Shown here: positions 8,646-16,198 of the stretch, piece by piece | Numbering within the stretch: the first letter of the stretch is position 1 | Layout of the letters: each line of letters begins with the position of its first letter | Assembly: GCF_050314255.1 (NCBI RefSeq) | Contig: NZ_JBNPMZ010000020.1 | Span: 1 to 54,028 of the forward strand | From: Claveliimonas sp034178805 | Lineage (GTDB): Bacteria; Bacillota; Clostridia; Lachnospirales; Lachnospiraceae | Direction of reading: 5' to 3' | Length of the DNA: 54,028 nt | Notes under the pieces: model-generated | The model's database searches: none | What the model was told of the DNA's origin: nothing | What the model saw: only the letters and a program-made list of their open reading frames with translations | Position numbers and translations under genes: made by a program

Positions 8646-9860
8646 TTATAATGCTTTAATTCTCTCAATTGCTGCCACGGTGTTCTCATAGGAACCGAAT
8701 GCTGTCAGACGGAAGTATCCTTCTCCGCTCGGTCCGAATCCGGATCCCGGTGTTCCGACTACATTTGCCTTCTCAAGCAGGTAATCGAAGAACTCCCAGG
8801 AAGTCATGTTATCCGGTGTCTGCAGCCAGATATACGGTGCATTCACACCACCGGACACATTGTATCCCGCACTCTTTAATCCTTCGTAAATAACCTTTGC
8901 ATTGTTCATGTAGTAAGCAACCTGTTCTTTCAGCTGTGCTTTTCCGGCCTCAGAGTAAACTGCCTCTCCGGCTTTCTGCACGATGTATGGAGCACCGTTA
9001 TATTTGGTTCCGTGGCGTCTTGCCCACAGAGAATGCAGTGTTACATCTCCCTGCTTAATATCCTTCGGAATTACGGTTGCACCAAGACGCACGCCGGTAA
9101 ATCCTGCATTCTTGGAGAAACTTCTAAGCTCGATTGCACAGGTTCTTGCACCCTCGCACTCATAGATGGTGTGTGGCACATCCTCCTCGGAAATATATGC
9201 CTCATAAGCAGCATCGTAAATGATGACTGCACCAACTTTATTTGCATAGTCTACCCATTCCTGAAGCTGTGCCTTTGTAATGGTAGAACCGGTCGGGTTA
9301 TTCGGGAAGCACAGATAAATGATGTCCGGTGTCTCCTTTGGAAGCTCCGGTGCAAAATTCGTCTCTTTGGTACATGGCATGTAAATCACATCGCTCCATG
9401 TCTCTGTCTTCGGGTCGTATGTGCCGGTACGTCCTGCCATAACATTGGTGTCCACATATACCGGATATACCGGATCGCAGACTGCAATCTTATTATCTTT
9501 GCTGAAAATCTCCTGAATATTACCGGAATCTCCCTTTGCTCCATCAGAAATGAAGATTTCATCCGCTTTAATATCACAGCCTTTATCCTGATAATCGTTC
9601 TTTGCCATAGCACTTCTAAGGAACTCATAGCCAAGATCCGGTGCATATCCGCGGAAGGTCTCTGCATGAGCCATCTCATCTACCGCACTGTGCAAAGACT
9701 CGATAATTGCCGGTGCCAGCGGCTGAGTGACATCGCCGATTCCCAGCCGGATGATGGATTTATCCGGGTTTGCCGCCTGAAATGCCGCTACTTTTTTTCC
9801 AATGGTGGAAAATAAATAGCTTCCTGGTAATTTTAAATAATCCTGATTTACTTTGAACAT
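8646..9860 (-). CDS. dapL: LL-diaminopimelate aminotransferase
   Basis: A 404-residue fold-type I PLP aminotransferase that converts tetrahydrodipicolinate directly to LL-diaminopimelate using glutamate, the DapL shortcut of lysine and peptidoglycan synthesis. Seen: the DapL-typical start (VNQDYLKLPGSYLF), RLGIGDVTQPL, the YLCFPNNPTG substrate/cofactor block, the YDAAYEAY segment and the PLP-lysine motif SFSKNAGFTG. Length matches the family (about 400-410). The ATG at 9860 follows AAGGAG by 8 bases. It sits 14 bp after dapF, whose product acts on the LL-DAP made here, and ends at a strong terminator. Confidence 0.96.
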   Translation of the reverse strand: MFKVNQDYLKLPGSYLFSTIGKKVAAFQAANPDKSIIRLGIGDVTQPLAPAIIESLHSAVDEMAHAETFRGYAPDLGYEFLRSAMAKNDYQDKGCDIKADEIFISDGAKGDSGNIQEIFSKDNKIAVCDPVYPVYVDTNVMAGRTGTYDPKTETWSDVIYMPCTKETNFAPELPKETPDIIYLCFPNNPTGSTITKAQLQEWVDYANKVGAVIIYDAAYEAYISEEDVPHTIYECEGARTCAIELRSFSKNAGFTGVRLGATVIPKDIKQGDVTLHSLWARRHGTKYNGAPYIVQKAGEAVYSEAGKAQLKEQVAYYMNNAKVIYEGLKSAGYNVSGGVNAPYIWLQTPDNMTSWEFFDYLLEKANVVGTPGSGFGPSGEGYFRLTAFGSYENTVAAIERIKAL

Positions 9861-9874
9861 AATGATTTCTCCTT

Positions 9875-10708
9875 CTATGTATATATTTCTCCGTCAAATA
9901 CCATCTCAGCCGGTCCTGTCAGATAAACAGTATTGTCCGACTCCTGCCATTCAACGGTCAAATCTCCTCCTAATAATTTTACCTGAACTTTCCGTTCTGT
10001 CAAGTCATTTAACACTCCTGCTACTGCTACCGCACATGCCCCTGTGCCGCAGGCCAGGGTCTCACCGGCCCCTCTCTCCCACACACGCACCCTTACTGTT
10101 CTGCGGTCAATCACTTCCGCAAATTCCGTATTAATGCGTCTGGGGAAACGCCCATGGTACTCAAATGCAGGTCCCAACAGATTCATATCAATTCCTTTTA
10201 CGCTTTTCACATAGACCACCACATGAGGATTACCCATGGAGACGGCTGTCATCCGGTACTCCATGTGATTGATCTCGATTGGTTCATTGCGTACCTCCGT
10301 ATTACCGGAAATCACCGGTATCCGCTCTGCCCGCAGGATGGGTATTCCCATATCCACAGTTACCGCTTTCACCCGTCCTTCTTCCACATCAAGCCTGAGC
10401 GTGCGGATTCCCGCAAGTGTTTCCACCTGGATTTCCCTCTTCCCGGTCATTCCCCGTTCATAGACATACTTACCCACACAGCGGATTCCATTCCCACACA
10501 TCTCAGCCACAGAACCGTCCGCATTGTATATCTGCATCCGGAAATCCGCCTTATCAGACGGACCAATCAGAATCAGACCGTCTGAACCGACCCCCATGTG
10601 CCTGTCACTTAATGCTCTCGCTGTCCTGACCGGATCCCGAACCTCCTCTGTAAAACAATTTACGTACACGTAATCATTTCCCAGCCCATGCATTTTCGTA
10701 AATCTCAT
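9875..10708 (-). CDS. dapF: diaminopimelate epimerase
   Basis: A 277-residue cofactor-independent epimerase that interconverts LL- and meso-diaminopimelate. The two catalytic cysteines are in place: Cys71 in EMCGNGIRC and Cys220 in ACGTGACA. The N-terminal MHGLGNDYVYV block and GSDGLI are typical. The ATG at 10708 is preceded by AAGGA with a longish spacer of 11. It is followed 14 bp later by dapL and preceded 27 bp earlier by the ANTAR regulator, so the set glnA-ANTAR-dapF-dapL may be one transcript. Confidence 0.96.
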   Translation of the reverse strand: MRFTKMHGLGNDYVYVNCFTEEVRDPVRTARALSDRHMGVGSDGLILIGPSDKADFRMQIYNADGSVAEMCGNGIRCVGKYVYERGMTGKREIQVETLAGIRTLRLDVEEGRVKAVTVDMGIPILRAERIPVISGNTEVRNEPIEINHMEYRMTAVSMGNPHVVVYVKSVKGIDMNLLGPAFEYHGRFPRRINTEFAEVIDRRTVRVRVWERGAGETLACGTGACAVAVAGVLNDLTERKVQVKLLGGDLTVEWQESDNTVYLTGPAEMVFDGEIYT

Positions 10709-10735
10709 ATATGAAATTTTCCTTTACAGCTTTTA

Positions 10736-11290
10736 CTATTCTTTCATAATACTTAACACCATCTCGGCAGTTTCTACCAGATTTGTTCCGCTGTCCATGC
10801 TGCACTTCTGCAGATACCGGTGCGCTTCTCCTTCTGTCATATTGTTACGCGCCATCAAAAGCTCTTTTGCCTCTTTGATGACTGCCCTGTCTCCAGTGCT
10901 TCTCTCCCGTTCCTTCTGCTCCCGCTTTCGTTTTCTCCTTCGACGCTCCATAGTATTGAGCATCATTTCCACCGTATTCAAAAGGTCATACACCTTAATC
11001 GGCATGGAAAGCCCAACAATTCCTTCGATATCACCTGCACTCCATTTATCCGGCGATGCGATCAGAAGCATTTCAAATGTAGATGGAAGATATTCCCGCA
11101 AATCGGTATACATCATATCAACAAGCTTATAGCCACACACCACAATGCCTTCCTCAGCATCCTCCGCATACTGAAGTGCCTGAGCTCCTGTGGTGCAGAC
11201 GCCCCGGACATTGATACCGCCCCGGGTTAACAGATTTCGAATATTCGCTGCATTATCTTTATTTGGAAATACAACAATAATTCCACTCAA
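10736..11290 (-). CDS. ANTAR-domain response regulator, probable RNA-binding antiterminator
   Basis: A 184-residue protein with a degenerate receiver-like N-terminal domain (about 1-110; the usual phosphoacceptor region reads IVVCGYKLVDMM, with no clear LxD motif) and a C-terminal ANTAR domain (about 125-184: AVIKEAKELLMARNNMTEGEAHRYLQ as separate motifs AKELLM and MTEGEAHRYL). ANTAR domains bind paired hexaloop RNA hairpins and prevent termination, often at nitrogen genes. I chose a TTG start at 11290 because AGGAGG is 7 bases upstream. It lies 50 bp behind glnA, which suggests a role in glutamine or nitrogen control. Confidence 0.88.
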   Translation of the reverse strand: MSGIIVVFPNKDNAANIRNLLTRGGINVRGVCTTGAQALQYAEDAEEGIVVCGYKLVDMMYTDLREYLPSTFEMLLIASPDKWSAGDIEGIVGLSMPIKVYDLLNTVEMMLNTMERRRRKRKREQKERERSTGDRAVIKEAKELLMARNNMTEGEAHRYLQKCSMDSGTNLVETAEMVLSIMKE

Positions 11291-11340
11291 GCTTCCACCT
11301 CCTGTCAATCACTACTGCTGCTCTTAACACAGAAAGGTGT

Positions 11341-12672
11341 TTACATGACATGTAAATATTTCTGAAGTTCCCAATCGGTTACCTGTGAGCGGTAATCTGC
11401 ATACTCCTTCTTCTTAGCGGCAATAAATTTTTCTGACAGATCTCTGCCCAGCACATCCTGTATAAATGTATCCTTCTCAAATTCACGGATTGCCTCCAGA
11501 AGACTTCCCGGTAATTCTTCAATTCCCAGTTTCTCCCTTTCTTCCTTCTCCATTTTATAGATATTGGCATCAATGCTTGCCGGCGGCTCTATCTCTTCGC
11601 GGATTCCTTCCAGTCCTGCTGCCAGACACACTGCAAGTGCCAGATACGGATTGGCAGTAGGATCCGGACTTCTAAGCTCCAGTCTGGTATTCTCAGCCAG
11701 TGACGTCGGTATACGGATCAGCGGTGTCCGGTTCTTTGCCGACCAGGCAATATAAACCGGCGCTTCATAACCGGGAACCAGCCTTTTATAAGAGTTTACA
11801 GTCGGATTCGTAATAAAGCTGATTGCTTTAATATGTTTTAAAATACCTCCTATAAAATAATATGCTTCACGGCTTAAACCGTTGACATCCTGCGGGTCTG
11901 AAAATACGTTGATTCCATCCCTGCGAAGAGACATATTCAGATGCATTCCCGATCCATTTTCTCCATATTTCGGCTTGGGCATGAAGGTTGCATGCACTCC
12001 ATGCCGCTTTCCGATGGTCTTCACAACCATTTTAAATGTCATAATATTATCTGCAGTCGCCAGGGCCTCATCATATTTAAAATCAATCTCATGCTGACCG
12101 GCCGCAAATTCATGGTGGGATGCCTCAATTTCAAATCCCATATCTTCCAGTGTCAGCACCATATCACGCCGTGCATTTTCCCCCAGATCAAGAGGTCCCA
12201 GATCAAAATAGCTGGCATTTTCATGGGTAATCGTAGTCGGCAAGCCATTATCATCCATATGGAACAGGAAGAATTCACACTCCGGCCCCACATCAAATAC
12301 ATAGCCTTCCTTCCGTGCTTTCTCCGTCACCTTCTTCAGCACATATCTCGGATCGCTCTCAAATGCCGTTCCATCTGCCTTATAAACATTACAGATCAGA
12401 CGCGCCACCTTTCCCTGCTGCGGCCTCCACGGGAAAATTGCAAATGTATTCAGATCGGGGTAGAGATACATATCGGAATCTTCAATCCTTGCAAATCCCT
12501 CAATAGAAGAACCATCAAACATACACTGATTATCCAGTGCCTTTTTTAACTGGCTGGTTGTAATCGCCACATTTTTCATAGTGCCAAAAATATCTGTGAA
12601 CTGAAGACGGATAAACCCTACGTCCTCCTCTTCTACCATACGCATAATATCTTCTCTGGTATAATTATTCAT
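11341..12672 (-). CDS. glnA: glutamine synthetase type I
   Basis: A 443-residue glutamine synthetase (glutamate + ammonia + ATP to glutamine). Seen: the N-terminal beta-grasp with FIRLQFTDIFGTMK, the MFDGSSIEGFA loop, GPECEFFLF, HHEFAAGQHEIDF, KPKYGENGSGMHLN and RIP/RLELRSPDPTANPYL. Length matches the Bacillus/Clostridium GSI-alpha form, which lacks the extra segment and adenylylation site of the beta form. The ATG at 12672 has AGGAGG 8 bases upstream. A consensus promoter lies about 110 bp upstream with a leader hairpin between. An ANTAR regulator follows. Confidence 0.97.
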   Translation of the reverse strand: MNNYTREDIMRMVEEEDVGFIRLQFTDIFGTMKNVAITTSQLKKALDNQCMFDGSSIEGFARIEDSDMYLYPDLNTFAIFPWRPQQGKVARLICNVYKADGTAFESDPRYVLKKVTEKARKEGYVFDVGPECEFFLFHMDDNGLPTTITHENASYFDLGPLDLGENARRDMVLTLEDMGFEIEASHHEFAAGQHEIDFKYDEALATADNIMTFKMVVKTIGKRHGVHATFMPKPKYGENGSGMHLNMSLRRDGINVFSDPQDVNGLSREAYYFIGGILKHIKAISFITNPTVNSYKRLVPGYEAPVYIAWSAKNRTPLIRIPTSLAENTRLELRSPDPTANPYLALAVCLAAGLEGIREEIEPPASIDANIYKMEKEEREKLGIEELPGSLLEAIREFEKDTFIQDVLGRDLSEKFIAAKKKEYADYRSQVTDWELQKYLHVM

Positions 12673-12734
12673 TACCGTTACCTCCTGTATATTGATATCT
12701 AATCATTTTCCGTTTGGTTTAGAAGCTGGTATAT

Positions 12735-12769
12735 AAAAATGGGCGCTCCTCACCTATAGAAAAACGCCC
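12735..12769 (-). promoter_or_regulatory. glnA leader hairpin, possible attenuator
   Basis: Within the predicted leader (transcription start near 12775), GGGCG (12769-12765) pairs with CGCCC (12745-12741) across a 19-base loop and is followed by ATTTTTATAT. This resembles a weak terminator. Because an ANTAR protein is encoded right after glnA, the leader is a plausible antitermination target, but I could not find the classical two-hairpin hexaloop arrangement. Confidence 0.4.
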
Positions 12770-12781
12770 TTGTTTTGAATC

Positions 12782-12810
12782 ATTATAAATATATCTATTT
12801 ACTTTGTCAA
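12782..12810 (-). promoter_or_regulatory. promoter of glnA
   Basis: Minus strand: TTGACA (12810-12805), 17-base spacer, TATAAT (12787-12782). Both hexamers match the vegetative sigma consensus perfectly. It reads into glnA and probably the whole glnA-ANTAR-dapF-dapL block. Confidence 0.85.
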
Positions 12811-12815
12811 TTTGC

Positions 12816-12954
12816 AACTGTTCAGAGCCAAATAGATTTGTCAAAAAAGAGCGATGAATACTTGTATTCAAAAGCACTTTTTTGCACAAATCTATTTGGC
12901 GGATACGCCAACCTCGAAAACACACAGTGTTTTCGAGGTTGGCTCTGAACAGTT
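12816..12954. repeat. 139-bp multi-hairpin palindromic element
   Basis: Nested inverted repeats. Outer arms of 15 bp (12816-12830 with 12940-12954) enclose two side hairpins. The first has arms 12828-12841 and 12886-12899 (14 bp, perfect) and an inner imperfect stem capped by gaatacttgtattc. The second has arms 12908-12923 and 12927-12942 (16 bp, perfect, 3-base loop). The single strand would fold as a three-way cloverleaf. There is no ORF and no T-run. It could be a MITE-like insertion or a structured RNA/DNA element; I see no second copy in the window. Confidence 0.75.
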
Positions 12955-12962
12955 ACATCAAT

Positions 12963-13172
12963 TTAGTCCTCATCATCCAGCCAGTACTCGTCCTCTGCCT
13001 GATAATATACATTAGCATTATTATTTCCGCAACTGATTCCTTTTTTAATCGGAGATATCAGAAATCCCTTCACCATACCCAGTAATATACAACACAGAAC
13101 TACCAGAATCTTTTCAGCCGGTGTCCAGTCTCTTTCAAAAAAATCCTTCAGCGCTTCCCATACCTGTTTCAT
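12963..13172 (-). CDS. small single-pass membrane protein of unknown function
   Basis: A 69-residue protein starting MKQVWEALKDFFERDWTPAE, with one hydrophobic segment at about 22-43 (KILVVLCCILLGMVKGFLI) and an acidic C-terminal tail (AEDEYWLDDED). The ATG at 13172 has AAGGAGG 10 bases upstream, and a good promoter (13215-13243) lies before it, so it is probably a real gene. I do not recognise the family. The palindromic element at 12816-12954 begins just after its stop. Confidence 0.65.
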   Translation of the reverse strand: MKQVWEALKDFFERDWTPAEKILVVLCCILLGMVKGFLISPIKKGISCGNNNANVYYQAEDEYWLDDED

Positions 13173-13214
13173 GCTTATCGTTCCTCCTTCTTTATACTCC
13201 GTTCTGCTCTTTCC

Positions 13215-13243
13215 ATTATACGTGGTTTTCTTCAAAAACTCAA
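13215..13243 (-). promoter_or_regulatory. promoter of the small membrane protein gene
   Basis: Minus strand: TTGAGT (13243-13238), 17-base spacer, TATAAT (13220-13215), 43 bp before the ATG at 13172. It is divergent from the pduL promoter, whose -35 lies only 22 bp away. Confidence 0.6.
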
Positions 13244-13264
13244 ATGATTTTCCGCAATCTCCAA

Positions 13265-13293
13265 TTGAAATCTTTATTTTTTTTTGCTAAAAT
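13265..13293 (+). promoter_or_regulatory. promoter of pduL
   Basis: Plus strand: TTGAAA (13265-13270), 17-base T-rich spacer, TAAAAT (13288-13293), about 50 bp before the pduL ATG. Confidence 0.6.
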
Positions 13294-13344
13294 ACTAGCA
13301 TTGGTGTATTTGAATTGAACAATAAAAATTAAGGTGGAATAACA

Positions 13345-13989
13345 ATGGGAATAGCAATACCAATAGAAACAAGTGCAAGACATATGCACATCTGCGAAGA
13401 AGATTTTCATATCCTGTTCGGTGACGACGCAGAACTTACATATAAATCAGAGCTGAGTCAACCGGGACAGTATGTCTGCGAAGAACGTGTTACAATCAAG
13501 GGGCCAAAGGGTTCCTTTGAAAATGTGGCACTACTCGGACCTTATCGTCCGGAAACACAGGTAGAGATCTCTATGACCGACTCCCGGAAACTTGGAGTGC
13601 CGGGAATCATACGGCAGTCCGGAGACACAAAAGATACCCCGGGGTGCACCCTCATAGGGCCGAAGGGCTCACTGGAACTGGATCACGGTGTCATCGTTGC
13701 AAAACGCCACATCCACATGACTCCGGTACAGGCAATCCAGATGAACGTAAAAGACAATGACGAAGTCTTCGTAATCATGGAAAGCTTTGAGCGCTCCCTG
13801 ATCTTCGCCGATGTCGTTGTCAGAGTCAGTCCCAAATTCGCCCTTGCCATGCATGTAGATACAGACGAAGCCAACGCTTTCGCCAACGACAATCAGCCGA
13901 CCGGTGTCATCCTGAAGCTGTTCGGTGGAAGAACCTACAATCTGCAAAAATGGGCTGAAGAACTCCAAAGCGGTATATCCAGACTGTAA
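13345..13989 (+). CDS. pduL: PduL-type phosphate acyltransferase (phosphotransacylase)
   Basis: A 214-residue zinc enzyme that exchanges CoA and phosphate on acetyl- or propanoyl groups, unrelated in sequence to Pta. Seen: the two repeated beta-barrel halves, each with its metal-binding HxH motif (ARHMHIC, His13/His15; KRHIHM, His122/His124), plus MTDSRKLG and GPKGSLEL blocks. The N-terminus starts directly at the first domain with only a few extra residues (MGIAIPIET), so I see no clear microcompartment-targeting peptide. AAGGTGG lies 7 bases before the ATG. It stands alone, outside any pdu/eut locus, with its own promoter and terminator. In anaerobes such copies serve acetate production. 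Confidence 0.93.
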   Translation: MGIAIPIETSARHMHICEEDFHILFGDDAELTYKSELSQPGQYVCEERVTIKGPKGSFENVALLGPYRPETQVEISMTDSRKLGVPGIIRQSGDTKDTPGCTLIGPKGSLELDHGVIVAKRHIHMTPVQAIQMNVKDNDEVFVIMESFERSLIFADVVVRVSPKFALAMHVDTDEANAFANDNQPTGVILKLFGGRTYNLQKWAEELQSGISRL

Positions 13990-13995
13990 AAATCC

Positions 13996-14046
13996 GAAAG
14001 ACGTGCAGCTTCACACAACAGAAGCATCGCACGCCTTTCTTTTTTC
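13996..14046 (+). terminator. rho-independent terminator of pduL
   Basis: GAAAGACGTGC pairs with GCACGCCTTTC (one mismatch), with an inner GCTTC/GAAGC stem, followed by six T. It begins 6 bp after the pduL stop and ends just before the convergent YitT gene. Confidence 0.85.
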
Positions 14047-14047
14047 A

Positions 14048-14908
14048 TTATTCTGTTGGTTTCTGATAAAATCTTCCGGAAAGCTGTTCTGTCCGAATCA
14101 CATTCACAAATGCCTTCGGATCTGTCTGCTTCACTGCATGAATCACCCTTTTGCTTTCCGCGCTGGATACAACCGAATACACCACATGACGTTCACAGTG
14201 TCCGTAAGAGCCCTCCCCTTCCAGTATCGTTGCACCATGGTTACATTCTCTTGAAATAGCCTCGCTGATTTCCTGCGCTTTATTTGTAACCACAAATAAT
14301 GTCTGTTGCTGATATTTTTTGTACAGGGTATGAAGTACCTGCGTCGATGTATACTGAAAAATAATCGAATAAAGCGCCTTGTCCCAACCAAACAGGAGTC
14401 CCGCTGCAGCAAGTATCACAACATTTAACGCCAGTATGATATTAAAAGAATCTACTCCCTTTTTTTCTGACAAATAAATTGCAATAAAATCCGTCCCGCC
14501 GGTTGTTGCATTTACTAAAAGGCAAACACTGATTACAAATCCATTGATCAGGCCTCCGAATATACTGATCAGCAACGTATCATATGTTATGGTATAGCCC
14601 GGTACAATATCAACAAACACACTGCTGAGAACGATCATCAGGCAGGAATACAATGTAAATTTCTTCCCGATAAACCGAAAACCAATATAAACCGGAACAG
14701 AATTCAACAATAGATTCACCAGGGAATATGGAATTTCCACATTCCCAAAAATCTGTACTACTCTCTGTATCAGAATCGTTAATCCCGTCGCTCCTCCCGG
14801 ATATAACCCGCCTGTCCGAACGAATGATTTAATATTTAATGCCATTAAAAAAGCCGCAATACAAATAACAATGACTCTTTTCCCATCTTCTTTCAAACTA
14901 AATTTCAT
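14048..14908 (-). CDS. YitT family membrane protein (DUF161/DUF2179)
   Basis: A 286-residue protein with five to six hydrophobic segments in the first 200 residues (starting VIVICIAAFLMALNIKSFV, with the family hallmark TGGLYPGGATGL) and a cytoplasmic C-terminal DUF2179 domain (QQQTLFVVTNKAQEI... HGATILEGEG). The family is widespread in Firmicutes and its substrate is unknown. I chose the ATG at 14908, with AAAGGGG 7 bases upstream; an in-frame ATG at 14947 is also open. It follows the TM1266-like gene by 49 bp. Confidence 0.88.
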   Translation of the reverse strand: MKFSLKEDGKRVIVICIAAFLMALNIKSFVRTGGLYPGGATGLTILIQRVVQIFGNVEIPYSLVNLLLNSVPVYIGFRFIGKKFTLYSCLMIVLSSVFVDIVPGYTITYDTLLISIFGGLINGFVISVCLLVNATTGGTDFIAIYLSEKKGVDSFNIILALNVVILAAAGLLFGWDKALYSIIFQYTSTQVLHTLYKKYQQQTLFVVTNKAQEISEAISRECNHGATILEGEGSYGHCERHVVYSVVSSAESKRVIHAVKQTDPKAFVNVIRTEQLSGRFYQKPTE

Positions 14909-14957
14909 CACGTGTCCCCTTTGTAATTTTTCTCTCAATAATACCATACGCGTTCTT

Positions 14958-15203
14958 CTACAGCTTCGCCGTTAGTGTCTTTGCACTCACTCCCGGCTGC
15001 ATACCAAGCTTGCCGGAGAGCGCACTGGTCACATCACCAGGCGCATCCAGCACTACACTTATAATTGAAATACCTCTGTCGCGATAGGGAATCCCCATTC
15101 TCCCCACAACATATTGACGATATTCATGTAACAGCTCATTAATCGCTGTTGCTGCTTCATCGTTTTTTATAATAATACTAATCACTGAAACTCTGGTATC
15201 CAT
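14958..15203 (-). CDS. TM1266-like iron-only hydrogenase system regulator (putative)
   Basis: An 81-residue ACT/NikR-C-like protein (RVSVISIIIKNDEAATAINE, then GRMGIPYRDRGISIISVVLDAP, then SGKLGMQPGVSAK). The family is annotated as a regulator associated with iron-only hydrogenase maturation (TM1266). No hydrogenase gene is nearby, so the role here is unclear. The ATG at 15203 has GGAGG 7 bases upstream. Confidence 0.75.
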   Translation of the reverse strand: MDTRVSVISIIIKNDEAATAINELLHEYRQYVVGRMGIPYRDRGISIISVVLDAPGDVTSALSGKLGMQPGVSAKTLTAKL

Positions 15204-15283
15204 AGGAATTCCTCCATCTGTTATTCATCATCTGTCCTTATGACATCTTCTATACTTCATAGTAAATCCCTTGTCCGGAAAAG

Positions 15284-16048
15284 TCAATCTGCTATCTGCC
15301 GACCCGTCACATCCATATGATAATCCTTTTTATAAATCAGCTGGGATACCGGCACAAGCTCATACCCCTTCTCCTCCAATCCGGTAATTAATGCATCCAG
15401 CGCCTGCGCAGTATATTTTGCTCCGTTATGACACAAAATAATGGATCCGTTTCCAAGATCTTTATGCTCAAGAACCGTTTTCAATATAGAATCAACACCG
15501 TAATCTTTCCAATCCAAACTATCCACGTTCCATTGAATTGGATAGTAGCCATTCTTTTCTGCATTTAACACAACTGCATTATCGTAATCTCCGTAAGGCG
15601 GACGAAACAGATTCATCTCCACTCCCGTCAGTGCTTTCACACGGTTATGCACCTCCATTATTTCGTTCGTCTTCTCTTCCTCCGAAAGCTGGCTCATATT
15701 CTTATGATGCTCACTGTGGTTGCCCAAATCATGGCCTGCTGCCAGGATTGCTTTTACATCCTCCGGATACTTTTCCACCCATCCTCCGGTCATAAAAAAT
15801 GTAACTTTTACATCATGCTTAGCCAGTATATCCAATATTTGCTGTGTATCTTCATTTCCCCATGCCGCATCAAATGTCAGCGCCACTTTCTTTTCATCCG
15901 TTTCCACACTGTATATCGGAAGCTCCCGTCCGTTCACATGACTGGATACACTCGTATATGAGGATAGATATTTAAAAGAACCGGCAAGGGCTATCATCAG
16001 CATCAAAAGCAACGTGCCATATTGCTTCCATTTTCTTTTTTCGTGCAT
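15284..16048 (-). CDS. polysaccharide deacetylase, PdaB-like (CE4/NodB domain)
   Basis: A 254-residue protein with an N-terminal membrane anchor or uncleaved signal (about 11-28: GTLLLMLMIALAGSF) and a NodB domain from about 53. Motifs: ALTFDAAWGNEDT (the usual TFDDG second Asp is replaced by Ala, as in PdaB-like sporulation proteins that carry TFDxxWG), HSEHH for metal binding, FRPPYGDYD, and a C-terminal IILCHNG. Known: CE4 enzymes remove acetyl groups from peptidoglycan or chitin-like sugars; PdaB acts in spore formation. The changed motif I leaves activity open. Confidence 0.85.
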   Translation of the reverse strand: MHEKRKWKQYGTLLLMLMIALAGSFKYLSSYTSVSSHVNGRELPIYSVETDEKKVALTFDAAWGNEDTQQILDILAKHDVKVTFFMTGGWVEKYPEDVKAILAAGHDLGNHSEHHKNMSQLSEEEKTNEIMEVHNRVKALTGVEMNLFRPPYGDYDNAVVLNAEKNGYYPIQWNVDSLDWKDYGVDSILKTVLEHKDLGNGSIILCHNGAKYTAQALDALITGLEEKGYELVPVSQLIYKKDYHMDVTGRQIAD

Positions 16049-16110
16049 TCTCCGTCTCCGAAACAGTCATTTTACTTATATTGTATGCTGGCATACTTCG
16101 TCCTACGTCA

Positions 16111-16198
16111 TTTGGGGACAGGGCATTTTGCAAAAAGGTACACCACAAATGTTAATTGGGGACGTAGTAAAGTTCACTTTACTACGTCCCCAATTAAC
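16111..16198 (+). repeat. REP-like palindromic repeat, copy A
   Basis: A short spaced unit beginning tttggggaca (16111) ends in a 48-bp near-perfect palindrome at 16151-16198 (arms gttaattggggacgtag... with a 4-base tip). Copy B at 24459-24546 has the same layout and orientation. The palindrome overlaps the last codons of the amylosucrase-like gene. Such GGGGAC palindromes resemble the intergenic repeats mobilised by REP-associated tyrosine transposases; no such transposase is in the window. Confidence 0.8.

Noticed and set aside
12719..12925. 68-codon minus-strand frame across the glnA promoter and palindrome
   Set aside because: Runs through the promoter and the inverted repeats, has no ribosome binding site, and is best explained as chance.
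12816..12954. Palindrome as a classical ANTAR double-hexaloop target or a terminator
   Set aside because: It lies upstream of the glnA promoter, so it would not be in the glnA transcript from that start; loops are not six bases and there is no T-run.
15204..15283. Possible terminator or small RNA between the regulator and deacetylase genes
   Set aside because: No clear stem with a T-run and no promoter-like pair; treated as plain intergenic DNA.
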